NCBI GenBank assembly: GCA_050305935.1
Contig: JBNLGG010000020.1
Coordinates: 1-62,700, forward strand
Length of the DNA: 62,700 nucleotides
Direction: 5' to 3'
Origin: CAJXNP01 sp050305935
Lineage (GTDB): Bacteria > Bacteroidota > Bacteroidia > Cytophagales > Cyclobacteriaceae
Position 1 is the stretch's first letter. Every line of letters starts with the position of its first letter. Below the pieces are notes generated by a model, which saw nothing but the letters and a program-made list of their open reading frames with translations, ran no database searches and was not told the DNA's origin. Shown here piece by piece: positions 16,984 through 25,517 of this stretch. The position numbers were made by a program, and so were the translations under genes.

Positions 16984-18720
16984 TTATCCAAAAATATGCC
17001 GCTTCAGGGCACGCCCTAAAAACCTGATTTTTTCTTTCAATGGGAAACGCGACAGGTTGGTTTTTACTACACCTTTGGTCAAAAATGTTTTTTTTGAATA
17101 GTCAATATTCACATCAATAATGACGGGCCGACCATCGCTGGAAATTTTCCTGGCCTCTTCGATGATAGGTTTAATTTCATGGTCATTGTTCAGGGAGAGA
17201 AACGCAGCGCCGGTTGCCGTAGCGACACCTTCAATTCTTATTTTCCCAACCGTCGTGCACGTTTTTCTATTCAGGGGGATTTTCTGGAATTGACTGATTT
17301 GCCCGAGCTCGCCGTCATTGAAAACAAAAACCATGATCCCCGCTTTTTGCGTGGTCGCCGTAACCAATTCCATGCAGGTCATCAAGAAAGCACCATCGCC
17401 CACAATGCCCACCACCATTTTATCGGGATTGGCAATCTTTGCACCGATCGCTGCGGGAACACAATAGCCCATGCAGTTAAAATCAGTGGGCGAGAGGAAA
17501 TGCTTGCTTTTATAGACAGGGAATAATTCGGCGGTTAAAAAAGTGTGCTTGCCATCGTCGGTCAGAATCAATGCATCTTCAGGCACCTGCCTTCGTAGTT
17601 CTTCGAAGAAAAACCCGGGGGAGACAATGTCCATTCGTTTTTCCTTTTTCCATTCTGCCAGGTATTTCAATTTATCGGATTTTATCTGGGCTTCTAATTC
17701 CGTCTTATTCCTTTCGCTTACAAATTTCCGGTTTTTTATCTCTTTTAATAGTTCTTCCATTGTCTCCCCGGCATCACCTTCGATGCTGACCTTGGACGGA
17801 TAGTTTTTATCAAATACGGACGGGTTAATATCAATATGGATCAGGTTTGTTGGCGTTTCCACCCCAAAACTGCCCGTAGCCAATTCCCCGAACCGCGTCC
17901 CCACGGCCAGCAGGCAATCACATTTTTTAAATGCTTTTTGCGAGGCAGGCACCGATGCCGGACCAAAACCAACGCCTGTATGAAAAGGATGATTTGCCGG
18001 AAAAACGCTTAAACCCTGTAACGTCGTGGAAACTGGCGCAATTAATTTGTCGGCAATTTGAATGGAAATATCTGTTGCTTCCCTGGAGCCCCATCCTAAA
18101 AATATCCCGGGGTTTTTGGCCTCAAGCAATAAATCCACCGCTTTTCTTATTTTCTCCTGTTCAATAGATTCATTGGTAACGGTGTGGTTAAATAAAGGCA
18201 GATCATTAACCTCTCCACGAAATAATTGCAGCTCTACAGGCACTTCAATAAACACAGGTCCCGGTTCGCCGGAAATAGCCGTTTGATAGGCTTCATAAAC
18301 AGTAGGAATAATATCGCTGTGTTTTTCCAGTAAATAATATTTTTTCACAATGCCAGCGAGAATCTTCCCTTGATCCAGTTGATGAAGTTGGTAGCTTTTT
18401 CCCGAATCCCGGCGCGTTCCGCCTGAGATCACGAGGATGGGAATGCCGTCGAGAAATGCTTCACCGATGCCACTCATCGCATGGGTCATGCCTGCCGCCG
18501 GTACGATCACCAGGGTGCCAATGCTATCTGAACTTCTGGACACTCCATCTGCCATGAAGGACGCACCTCCCTCATGGGTCACAAGAATAGGCTCTATTTT
18601 TTCTGATTTATTGAGTTCGTCATAGATCTCGGTATTATGGACACCGGGAATACCAAAGGTGTATTTCACACCAATTTGTTCCAGCGCATATACCAGCAAA
18701 AATGAACCTGATTTTTTCAT
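16984..18720 (-). CDS. thiamine-diphosphate-dependent enzyme of the acetolactate synthase family
   Basis: 578 residues with the three-domain POX/AHAS fold. The N-terminal Pyr domain has the cofactor-activating glutamate in THEGGASFMADG (about residue 50), a central FAD/NAD-like domain follows, and the C-terminal PP domain has the ThDP motif GDGAFLMTCMELVTA through VFNDGELG. The family includes acetolactate synthase, benzoylformate decarboxylase, oxalyl-CoA decarboxylase and sulfo-compound lyases. The 40-residue basic C-terminal tail and absence of an ilvN partner argue against housekeeping acetolactate synthase. It sits 13 bases after an FAD-dependent dehydrogenase gene, so the two probably form one catabolic unit. 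The substrate is unknown. Confidence 0.85.
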   Translation of the reverse strand: MKKSGSFLLVYALEQIGVKYTFGIPGVHNTEIYDELNKSEKIEPILVTHEGGASFMADGVSRSSDSIGTLVIVPAAGMTHAMSGIGEAFLDGIPILVISGGTRRDSGKSYQLHQLDQGKILAGIVKKYYLLEKHSDIIPTVYEAYQTAISGEPGPVFIEVPVELQLFRGEVNDLPLFNHTVTNESIEQEKIRKAVDLLLEAKNPGIFLGWGSREATDISIQIADKLIAPVSTTLQGLSVFPANHPFHTGVGFGPASVPASQKAFKKCDCLLAVGTRFGELATGSFGVETPTNLIHIDINPSVFDKNYPSKVSIEGDAGETMEELLKEIKNRKFVSERNKTELEAQIKSDKLKYLAEWKKEKRMDIVSPGFFFEELRRQVPEDALILTDDGKHTFLTAELFPVYKSKHFLSPTDFNCMGYCVPAAIGAKIANPDKMVVGIVGDGAFLMTCMELVTATTQKAGIMVFVFNDGELGQISQFQKIPLNRKTCTTVGKIRIEGVATATGAAFLSLNNDHEIKPIIEEARKISSDGRPVIIDVNIDYSKKTFLTKGVVKTNLSRFPLKEKIRFLGRALKRHIFG

Positions 18721-18733
18721 ATGGCTCGTTTCT

Positions 18734-20371
18734 TTAAACCCCTTTTTTTATCGCCGCAGCTAATTTCCTGGCCGTAAAAATGCAGCCGCCAAGAAAAGTT
18801 CCTTCCAGTGATCTCAGCCCATGGATTCCACCGCCTCCAAAGCCCGCCGACTCCCCGATGGCAAAAAGGCCAGGGATAGGCACATTACCATTTTCCGGGT
18901 TGGTTAATACACGCCCTTCAAGGTCTGTCTGGATACCTCCTAAGCTCTTTCGGGACAATATGTGCTCACGGATGGCCACCAGCGGAAAGGCTTTTTTATC
19001 GTTGATTTTCTGAAAATTGCATACCCGTAGACGATCTCCCCGATATTGACGTAAATGGGCAATCCTGCGAAGTTGGTCATCGTTATAGAATTTCTCCCCT
19101 CGATCAATTTGCGCATCGTACCTTTCAATGGATTCGCGAAGCAACTGGAGGTCCACCTTATTCTCGCCGGTCAGTTCATTCATTTTGTTGACCAGTTCTT
19201 CGAGGCTATTGGCGACAATAAAATCCTGACAGTTTTTTGTAAGGTTTTTAATCAGGCGCTTATTTCCAAAATAAACAGTGCTCACAAATCGCAGGAACTG
19301 TTTCTTTTTTACCGCATCATTAAATTCAGATCCTGAAATGGCTAGCTCCTTTACAGCGATTCTCTTGTTCATCACCTGCCAGGAATATTTGTTTTCAGCG
19401 CCTTTTTGCTTGCAAACCTGCTCTACCAGAAAGCGGGTGTCATAGCCTGACACCAACGGTTCAGGACCAAATCGTTTACCCTTATGATCTACCCAGATGG
19501 CAGATTTTGGTGGTACGAGACTTAGTCCATGGTCTGGTTTGTCAGGGGTGGGGTGGTGGATGCCCGCTGCATAATTCCACATCTTTTCCAGGTGCGTGAC
19601 GTTCGCCTTAATTTTTTCTGCTGCCTTGATTAGCAAGCCATCGGAATATTGGTGGGAACCGTTTAGGATCTTGGCAGGAGGTTCTCCCAATTTTTTGTCC
19701 CAATGCTTTTTCACTTCTTCAATATTTCCGGAAATTCCTCCTGTAGCGACAATATTGATAGTGGCTTTCGCCTTAAAATCTTTTTCGATTTCTTCATCTT
19801 TTCCGGCGACACCAGTCACTGTCCCTTTTTCCACAATGAATTTTTCCACTTTATGACGAAAGAAAATAGACAGGTTATTTCTTTTCGGATGGAATTCGAG
19901 GCGTTTCATCAGGACTTTCACGAGCTCAAAACCGGTACCCCAGACCATGTGGAATCTTGGTACGGAATTGCCCGGTTGGTACAAGCCGCGCTCCACCCAG
20001 TGAACCACTGGAAAGAAGCCCAGTTTTTTTGACTTCAGCCATTCATAGACATCTTCGGTACAGTTTTCAATGTAGTAGTCCGCCCATTTTTTTGGCCACG
20101 CATCCCCGCGTCCAAATTCTGCAAAATTATACCAATCCTGCTTGGCTAGCTCCACGCTGTCCTGGATCCCATTCTTTCGCTGGTGCTTGGAATCAACGAA
20201 AAATATCCCTCCAAAGGACCACCGGGCCAGCCCACCAAAGGAAGATGGTTCGTCCCGCTCAAAAAGGTTAATTCGTACATTTTGGTCCAGTAATTCCAGG
20301 GCTGCCACTATTCCCGCTATTCCTCCTCCGATGATATTGATGTCAGCCTGGTAAGTTTGGTTTTCTGACAT
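18734..20371 (-). CDS. FAD-dependent dehydrogenase of the fumarate reductase/ketosteroid dehydrogenase family
   Basis: 545 residues. The N-terminal Rossmann FAD motif is INIIGGGIAGIVAALELL, followed by the acidic ribose residue in INLFERDE. SFGGLARWSFGG is the second family segment, ATGGISGN a later dinucleotide motif, and the C-terminal closing motif is LFAIGESAGFGGGGIHGLRSLEGTFLGG. This family oxidises or reduces C-C bonds beside a carbonyl. There is no signal peptide, so it is cytosolic. The next gene, 13 bases on, is the ThDP enzyme. A monocistronic promoter upstream is not evident. Confidence 0.87.
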   Translation of the reverse strand: MSENQTYQADINIIGGGIAGIVAALELLDQNVRINLFERDEPSSFGGLARWSFGGIFFVDSKHQRKNGIQDSVELAKQDWYNFAEFGRGDAWPKKWADYYIENCTEDVYEWLKSKKLGFFPVVHWVERGLYQPGNSVPRFHMVWGTGFELVKVLMKRLEFHPKRNNLSIFFRHKVEKFIVEKGTVTGVAGKDEEIEKDFKAKATINIVATGGISGNIEEVKKHWDKKLGEPPAKILNGSHQYSDGLLIKAAEKIKANVTHLEKMWNYAAGIHHPTPDKPDHGLSLVPPKSAIWVDHKGKRFGPEPLVSGYDTRFLVEQVCKQKGAENKYSWQVMNKRIAVKELAISGSEFNDAVKKKQFLRFVSTVYFGNKRLIKNLTKNCQDFIVANSLEELVNKMNELTGENKVDLQLLRESIERYDAQIDRGEKFYNDDQLRRIAHLRQYRGDRLRVCNFQKINDKKAFPLVAIREHILSRKSLGGIQTDLEGRVLTNPENGNVPIPGLFAIGESAGFGGGGIHGLRSLEGTFLGGCIFTARKLAAAIKKGV

Positions 20372-20546
20372 GAAAAGTATGTTGATTGACGACTGAATAT
20401 AGAGAATTGAATTGAGAATAATAAAATTGAGGGAAGTGTTTGATTGGTAGAAACTATTAATCTGGTTTTGTCAATTAGTAATAATTACAAAATTGATTAG
20501 AAAACCTGATTTTTCAGTTGGCATTTTTTTAAAAGAAAAAGCCTGT

Positions 20547-21164
20547 TTAAGCTTTAATGCCAACCATCTCAATCATTTCCGCAGTTCCCTGGTGTTTCGG
20601 CCCTTCATTTAAATCAAATTTAAACTCTTCGAGCTTTTGAAAATGGAGCATTGAAAAATTATTGCTTAATTCCTCCCGGCTGAAAAGCATATCGATATTC
20701 TTGGGGCCACCGCTGTTGAGATCAATTTGTCGTTTATTGAATCCAAGCAAAAAAAATGTTCCACCCGTTTTCAAATATTGTATCAAACGGGGAAAATGAG
20801 TAGAACGAATAACCGGCGGAAGGTGGAGAAACACAGTCGCGATAACATCAAATTGATCCGTTTCAAATTGAATGTCTTCAATCGACGAATGAATAGATTT
20901 GACATTGACACCATTTGCCCTTGCCAATTCTTGCGTTTGTTGAACGGCGATTTCACTATAGTCAAATGTCGTAACCTCCCAACCCAGTCTGGCCGCGAAA
21001 ACTCCGTTCCTTCCCTGACCGTCTCCCGGCAAAAGAATTTTCCCTGGCTTTTTGTTTTCCAGAAATTGAGCAAAATGGACATTTGGTTGGGTGGTGTACA
21101 GGTTCTTGTAGGAAGAGAAACGCTCATCCCACATGTTGGTTCCGCCTGAAAAATTGTCATTCAT
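20547..21164 (-). CDS. class I SAM-dependent methyltransferase (TehB-like)
   Basis: 205 residues; an alternative ATG at 21134 would give MWDERFSSYKNLYTTQPN, which is how this family usually begins, so that may be the true start. SAM motif I is ILLPGDGQGRNGVFAA, followed by VTTFDYSEIAVQQT (motif II) and FDVIATVFLHLP (motif IV region). Relatives are annotated as tellurite-resistance or small-thiol methyltransferases. The substrate is unknown. A weak hairpin and T-rich stretch overlaps the stop codon at 20532-20555 and may terminate transcription. Confidence 0.85.
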   Translation of the reverse strand: MNDNFSGGTNMWDERFSSYKNLYTTQPNVHFAQFLENKKPGKILLPGDGQGRNGVFAARLGWEVTTFDYSEIAVQQTQELARANGVNVKSIHSSIEDIQFETDQFDVIATVFLHLPPVIRSTHFPRLIQYLKTGGTFFLLGFNKRQIDLNSGGPKNIDMLFSREELSNNFSMLHFQKLEEFKFDLNEGPKHQGTAEMIEMVGIKA

Positions 21165-21217
21165 ATTTGGAATGAGGAAAATTCAAACATCTATTTAAAG
21201 GTTTTGGTTTGGTTTAG

Positions 21218-21517
21218 CTACAAGTCTTGAAGATTCATATTTTTGATCTGATCCAGCTCCTCCTTTTTGTTCACATTTTCTTCTTCAATATCGTAATCAT
21301 CTTGCAGCCCCAGCCAGAATTTTGCAGATGTTCCAAAGAATTTTGCAAATCTTAATGCAGTATCCGCCGTTATTCGTCTCCTACCCTTAATGATTTCACT
21401 GATTCGAGTTTGCGGAATAAAGGTTTCTTTTGAAAGTTTATAGGCGCTTATTTTTAACGGAATTAGGAACTCTTCCATCAATATTTCCCCAGGGTGTATG
21501 TTTTTTAATTTCTCCAT
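21218..21517 (-). CDS. higA: HigA-type antitoxin, XRE helix-turn-helix
   Basis: 99 residues starting MEKLKNIHPGEILMEEFL, the hallmark of the VapI/HigA antitoxin family. The HTH is at about residues 22-60 (SAYKLSKETFIPQTRISEIIKG then RITADTALRFAKFFGTSAKFWLGLQDDYD). It follows the toxin gene after two bases, the higBA order. It neutralises HigB by direct binding and represses the operon together with it. Probable operators lie at 21805-21836. The C-terminal acidic tail is variable in the family. Confidence 0.92.
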   Translation of the reverse strand: MEKLKNIHPGEILMEEFLIPLKISAYKLSKETFIPQTRISEIIKGRRRITADTALRFAKFFGTSAKFWLGLQDDYDIEEENVNKKEELDQIKNMNLQDL

Positions 21518-21519
21518 CG

Positions 21520-21801
21520 CTAATGATAATCCATAATTTTCACATCGTAAGCATCATTGTTTTGCCACCTAAATACTACTCTCCATTGCTGGTTTATTCT
21601 GATGCAGCAAAACTCTTTTAAATTTCCTTCCAGTTTTTCTAAATGATTGGCAGGAGGAACTCTCAGGTCGTTAATGTTCTGAGCGTTGTTTATCATTCTT
21701 AACTTTCTTCGTCCCACATTCTGAATTTCATTTGGTAATTTTCTGGATACAAGTCCATTCCAAATCTTTTCTGTTTCCTTGTCGCCAAAGGACTTTATCA
21801 T
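21520..21801 (-). CDS. higB: HigB-type toxin, RelE/ParE superfamily mRNA interferase
   Basis: 93 residues starting MIKSFGDKETEKIWNG, as in HigB. It continues through RRKLRMINNAQNINDLRVPPANHLEKLEG and WRVVFRWQNNDAYDVKIMDYH, the conserved C-terminal strand bearing a basic residue and terminal His. HigB cleaves translated mRNA on the ribosome. The two genes are tightly coupled and probably bicistronic. The toxin looks intact. Confidence 0.92.
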   Translation of the reverse strand: MIKSFGDKETEKIWNGLVSRKLPNEIQNVGRRKLRMINNAQNINDLRVPPANHLEKLEGNLKEFCCIRINQQWRVVFRWQNNDAYDVKIMDYH

Positions 21802-21804
21802 TAA

Positions 21805-21838
21805 TTAGTAACGTTAAAAGTTAGTAACGCTAAAGATA
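21805..21838 (-). promoter_or_regulatory. higBA promoter with tandem 16-base operator repeats
   Basis: TTAGTAACGTTAAAAG (21805-21820) and TTAGTAACGCTAAAGA (21821-21836) are tandem direct repeats immediately upstream of higB. The minus-strand sequence TATCTTTA (21838-21831) is one base off the -7 consensus and lies in the second repeat. This fits HigA autorepression. Confidence 0.6.
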
Positions 21839-21884
21839 AGTAAAATGTTTTTGGCTTGGCCTATCGAATGCAAAAAATTATGAA

Positions 21885-22286
21885 CTATTGCACAATCAAA
21901 TCATAAATCCTTGTTCCAAAAATCAGAATTCCAATAATAGCCGCGACAATAGATGCAATTAATACAGCGCCGGCAGAAATGTCCTTAACCCGGCCAGCAG
22001 TCTTGTCAAAATCCGGCTGGATGGAGTCTACCCATTCTTCGACAGCGGTGTTAAAGGCTTCAGCAGTAAAGACAAGACCGATGGAATACAGAACGGCAAT
22101 CCATTCGATGGTGCTTAGTTCGAAATAAAAGGAGGCGGCAATAACTATTGCCGAGATTGTGAGGTGTATCCAGGCGTTTGGTGTAGAAAGAAAAAAGCTT
22201 CGGATACCCTGAAAGGCGTATCTGAAGCTTTTTAATCTATTTTTTGGAGAGAATGGATTTCCCTCCTTATCAGAAAAATTATGCAT
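21885..22286 (-). CDS. dgkA: diacylglycerol/undecaprenol kinase, DgkA family
   Basis: 133 residues with three or four transmembrane helices. The family signature EAFNTAVEEWVD (about residues 75-87) and the following GRVKDISAGAVLIASIVAAIIG are clear. Proteins of this type phosphorylate diacylglycerol or, in many bacteria, undecaprenol, recycling the lipid carrier used by the cell-wall pathway encoded further right. The first eight bases overlap the end of pntB, so it is probably translated from the pnt transcript. An N-terminal ~20-residue soluble extension precedes the family domain. Confidence 0.9.
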   Translation of the reverse strand: MHNFSDKEGNPFSPKNRLKSFRYAFQGIRSFFLSTPNAWIHLTISAIVIAASFYFELSTIEWIAVLYSIGLVFTAEAFNTAVEEWVDSIQPDFDKTAGRVKDISAGAVLIASIVAAIIGILIFGTRIYDLIVQ

Positions 22287-23667
22287 TTGCTACTTCATTT
22301 TTGAGTTTGCCCAGTGAATCTCTGGCATCCCCAAAAAGCATTTTCGTTTTTTCGCCAAAGAATAGCGGGTTTTCTATTCCCGCATAACCCGGGTTCATAC
22401 TTCGCTTGAGTACAATCACGGTACCGGCTTGTTCAACGTCCAGAATTGGCATTCCGTATATCGGGCTTCCGGTATCTTCTTTGGCTGCCGGGTTTACAAC
22501 ATCATTCGCTCCAATGACGAGTACCATGTCTGTCGACTTAAACTCTTCATTGGCGGGTTCCAACTCCAGCAGCCGGTCATAAGGAACATCGGCCTCAGCC
22601 AGTAGCACGTTCATGTGGCCAGGCATCCTCCCCGCTACGGGGTGTATCGCATATTTTACTTCTACACCTTCCGCTTCAAGGGCCTTTTCCAATTCATGGC
22701 AGGTATGTTGCGCCTGGGCCACAGCCAGCCCGTAACCCGGGACGATAATCACTTTAGATGAATATTTTAATTGAATAGCTGTATCTCCTAATGCTGCTTC
22801 CCTAACCACTTGTTCCCGGTCTGATCCCGATGATTTTCCGCCACCACCAAAACCACCGATGACGACATTCAAAAGAGATCGGTTCATGGCATTGCACATC
22901 AATACAGTCAGAATGGTTCCCGATGCTCCTACCACAATACCTCCAACAATCATCACCTGATTACCATAGATCAAACCGGCTACGGCTGCCGCAATCCCGG
23001 TAAATGAATTGAGCAATGAAATTACCACCGGCATGTCACCGCCGCCGATAGGCGTTACGAAGGTCACTCCATACACCAGCGATAAAACAAGAAGAATGAT
23101 TACCCAGGTAAAATTCAATTCAGGCTGCATCATTATAAATGCACTGAATCCGATGACCGCCAATAACAGTATGCCATTCACAATTTGAGGAGCAGGCAAT
23201 ACCAGGTTATCACGCAAAGCGCCATTTAGTTTCCCCCAGGCAATCACACTTCCTGTGAAGGAAATACTACCTATAAATAGGGCAAAAATGATCGTTAGTA
23301 CAGAACCACTCATCAGAGACGCCCCTTCCGGTAAATTATTAAATTCAACGAAGGCGATCAGCATGGAGCAGGCGCCACCCAGGCCATTGAATAGGGAAAC
23401 CATTTCAGGCATGGCAGTCATTTTTACTCTCTTGGCAGCTACGTAGCCAATAATTCCACCGACGGCAATTCCCGCGAAAATGACCAGGTAATTATTGGAA
23501 GCGCCTTCCATCGGGTAGAAAAGGGTAATCAAAATGGCCATTCCCATACCTGCTGCCGAAATGAAATTTCCTTTTCGCGCGGTTTCCGGGTGGCTTAATC
23601 TTTTTAAACCTATGACGAACAGTATGATACAGATCAGATATAAAAAGTCTAGTGTTGGATTTTCCAC
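22279..23667 (-). CDS. pntB: NAD(P) transhydrogenase beta subunit
   Basis: 462 residues. The first ~260 are a membrane domain of about nine helices. The C-terminal ~190 residues are the NADP(H)-binding dIII domain, with VIIVPGYGLAVAQAQH, the PVAGRMPGHMNVLLAEA segment and VLVIGANDVVNPAAK. PntB forms the proton channel and NADP site of the proton-pumping transhydrogenase (NADH + NADP+ to NAD+ + NADPH). It is the third subunit gene of a split three-subunit operon, 21 bases after pntAB. Confidence 0.95.
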   Translation of the reverse strand: MENPTLDFLYLICIILFVIGLKRLSHPETARKGNFISAAGMGMAILITLFYPMEGASNNYLVIFAGIAVGGIIGYVAAKRVKMTAMPEMVSLFNGLGGACSMLIAFVEFNNLPEGASLMSGSVLTIIFALFIGSISFTGSVIAWGKLNGALRDNLVLPAPQIVNGILLLAVIGFSAFIMMQPELNFTWVIILLVLSLVYGVTFVTPIGGGDMPVVISLLNSFTGIAAAVAGLIYGNQVMIVGGIVVGASGTILTVLMCNAMNRSLLNVVIGGFGGGGKSSGSDREQVVREAALGDTAIQLKYSSKVIIVPGYGLAVAQAQHTCHELEKALEAEGVEVKYAIHPVAGRMPGHMNVLLAEADVPYDRLLELEPANEEFKSTDMVLVIGANDVVNPAAKEDTGSPIYGMPILDVEQAGTVIVLKRSMNPGYAGIENPLFFGEKTKMLFGDARDSLGKLKNEVANA

Positions 23668-23688
23668 TGTATGTATATTTTAAATCTT

Positions 23689-24006
23689 TTACTTCTTTTT
23701 CTTTTTGAACATATCGAGCATTCGGTCGGTCACGGCGAACCCCCCGATTACGTTGATGGTAGCCAGGGCAATTCCCAAAAAGCCCAGGATCAACACAAAA
23801 TAGTCGTCTGGTTTAGCCTGTCTGATCAATATAATTGCTCCAATGATGACCACGCCACTAATGGCATTTGCACCCGACATCAGAGGGGTGTGAAGTACGG
23901 TAGGTACTTTTGAGATCACCTCCATGCCAAGGAAAATGGCAAATACCAGGATGTAGATCATCGTGATATTATCGTGGATAAACTGTATGATGGTTTCCAT
24001 ATTCAA
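23689..24006 (-). CDS. pntAB: NAD(P) transhydrogenase alpha subunit part 2 (membrane part)
   Basis: 105 residues with three hydrophobic helices, including VISKVPTVLHTPLMSGANAISG, the conserved first helix region of the alpha-subunit membrane domain. In E. coli this is fused to the NAD-binding domain. Here it is a separate protein, as in Rhodospirillum-type enzymes. The ATG directly abuts the stop of pntAA, so the two are translationally coupled. Confidence 0.93.
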   Translation of the reverse strand: MNMETIIQFIHDNITMIYILVFAIFLGMEVISKVPTVLHTPLMSGANAISGVVIIGAIILIRQAKPDDYFVLILGFLGIALATINVIGGFAVTDRMLDMFKKKKK

Positions 24007-25110
24007 TTAATTTTTTCCAAATAATATTTCGCCGTCCTTTGCTATCAGGCTTGATTTTATAATCTCATTTGCCGGGTCAAACTGCAATTGCCCGTCCTTC
24101 AGCACCACTTTAAAATAGTTTTGAATATTCTTGCTGAAAAGCTGGCTAGCGTGCTGCCCAACATCCGATGCCAATTCCGAATTGCCAATGATGGTCACCT
24201 GATTATACACCACGGTTTCATTGTCTTTGCTCAGTTCACAGTTACCTCCCGTTGAGGAGGCCAGGTCTACGATCACCGAGCCAGGCTTCATGACGTCGAC
24301 CATTTCTTTTGTAATGAGCTTTGGAGCTGGCTTACCACGAAGCTGGGCCGTAGTGATCACCACATCGGATTTTGTCACCCGGTCAAAGATCAGCTCACGT
24401 TGTTTCTGTTTGTATTCTTCTGTCTGTTCTACAGCGTAACCTCCAGCACCTTTGTCGTCTTTGGCACCCTCTACCTCCACGAACTTTGCGCCTAAGCTTT
24501 GCACCTCTTCCTTCGCTGCCAACCGTGTATCAAAAGCTTCTACCACTGAGCCTAATCTTTTGGCGGTCGCGATAGCCTGCAGACCGGCAACACCCGCACC
24601 GAGTATCAGGACTTTCGCTGGCGGGATACTGCCTGCGGCAGTGGTCAACATGGGGAAATATCTTGGGAGGTGGTTAGCGGCAGAAATGACGGCCTTGTAC
24701 CCGGCAATGGATGCCATGGAAGACAAGATGTCCATCGACTGTGCTATGGTAATACGAGGGATCATGTCCAGACTGAATGCATTGATTCCTGCCTCAGAAA
24801 GCCCTTTTAAATGAATATCCGTGGCAAACGGAACAAAAGAAGAAATGTAGGTAGCTCCTTTTTTTAGTTTGGCCATTTCAACTTTCTCGATGGGCTGAAT
24901 AGTGATCAGCAGGTCAACTTCCTTTAAGACCGCATCCCGAGAAGAAATTTTTGCACCAATTTCCTCGTACATTTTGTCTTCAAAAAAAGCCTTTGCCCCG
25001 GCGTCTTTTTCGATCAGAATCTCATGATTTTCGCCAGCAAGGGTTTTGGCAAAATCGGGGATTAGGGCCACACGATTATCACCACTTTCCTTTAAAACAC
25101 CAATTTTCAT
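24007..25110 (-). CDS. pntAA: NAD(P) transhydrogenase alpha subunit part 1 (NAD-binding)
   Basis: 367 residues, the soluble dI domain of transhydrogenase and close to alanine dehydrogenase in fold. Visible are the start MKIGVLKESGDNRVALIP, the Rossmann segment VLILGAGVAGLQAIATAKRLGSVVEAFDTR, the mobile-loop region and VIVDLASSTGGNCELS. It binds NAD(H) and exchanges hydride with the NADP site of PntB. It is the first gene of pntAA-pntAB-pntB-dgkA. Two identical-arm palindromes about 60-110 bases upstream are probable regulatory sites. Confidence 0.95.
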   Translation of the reverse strand: MKIGVLKESGDNRVALIPDFAKTLAGENHEILIEKDAGAKAFFEDKMYEEIGAKISSRDAVLKEVDLLITIQPIEKVEMAKLKKGATYISSFVPFATDIHLKGLSEAGINAFSLDMIPRITIAQSMDILSSMASIAGYKAVISAANHLPRYFPMLTTAAGSIPPAKVLILGAGVAGLQAIATAKRLGSVVEAFDTRLAAKEEVQSLGAKFVEVEGAKDDKGAGGYAVEQTEEYKQKQRELIFDRVTKSDVVITTAQLRGKPAPKLITKEMVDVMKPGSVIVDLASSTGGNCELSKDNETVVYNQVTIIGNSELASDVGQHASQLFSKNIQNYFKVVLKDGQLQFDPANEIIKSSLIAKDGEILFGKN

Positions 25111-25141
25111 TTGATAGTATTTTGTTTATATCGGTTAAATG

Positions 25142-25161
25142 CCTGCCTGTCGGCAGACAGG
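25142..25161. repeat. short dispersed hairpin repeat, copy 2
   Basis: CCTGTC-GGCA-GACAGG (25146-25161) is a perfect 6-bp stem with a four-base loop, preceded by CCTG. Thirteen bases of it, CCTGCCTGTCGGC, recur at 11116-11128 in another intergenic region. Both copies lie in long gaps upstream of genes. Two copies in 62.7 kb suggest a dispersed intergenic element. Confidence 0.55.
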
Positions 25162-25171
25162 GAACCTTTGA

Positions 25172-25218
25172 TGATTAATATAATCATTCCCCTGTGTGTT
25201 TAATGATTACATTAATCA
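25172..25218 (-). promoter_or_regulatory. twin palindromic operators upstream of pntAA
   Basis: TGATTAATATAATCA (25172-25186) and TGATTACATTAATCA (25204-25218) are both TGATTA-N3-TAATCA. Their centres are 32 bases apart, about three helical turns. The pair can also fold as one 18-bp hairpin with one mismatch and a 13-base loop. The nearest downstream gene on the minus strand is pntAA, 61 bases away. The regulator is unknown. Confidence 0.6.
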
Positions 25219-25517
25219 TGTCGGTTTCATGTATGGAATTTATTTAGAATTTATTAGCCATTAAAAAACAGCAAGTTAGGTGCTGGTTTTAAATCGGGCT
25301 CAATATTAATACAATGCTGCGACCATTTAAAAATTTCTCACCAAAAATTGATGGCTCGCCTCCGGTTTTCAACATCATATATGATATCCGTCAGCTTTGG
25401 CTTTTCGCGGTAACATTTGTTGATCGATCGTTGACACTGAATAAATTATTTTGATTAAGCCTGATATGCTTTACTTATGAACAATTTGATAGTATACTTG
25501 TAGCACAATTTTTTAGC

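Larger units (their letters stand above)
25111..25517. other. 407-base divergent intergenic region, pntAA / polyprenyl synthase
   Basis: No gene is seen. It contains, from the left, the hairpin repeat at 25142-25161 and the twin palindromes at 25172-25218. A possible weak -7 element TATACTTG lies at 25493-25500 before the polyprenyl synthase start, without a convincing -33 partner. Confidence 0.5.

Noticed and set aside
25172..25218. FNR/Crp boxes before pntAA
   Set aside because: The FNR consensus TTGAT-N4-ATCAA does not fit TGATTA-N3-TAATCA, so the regulator is left unnamed.
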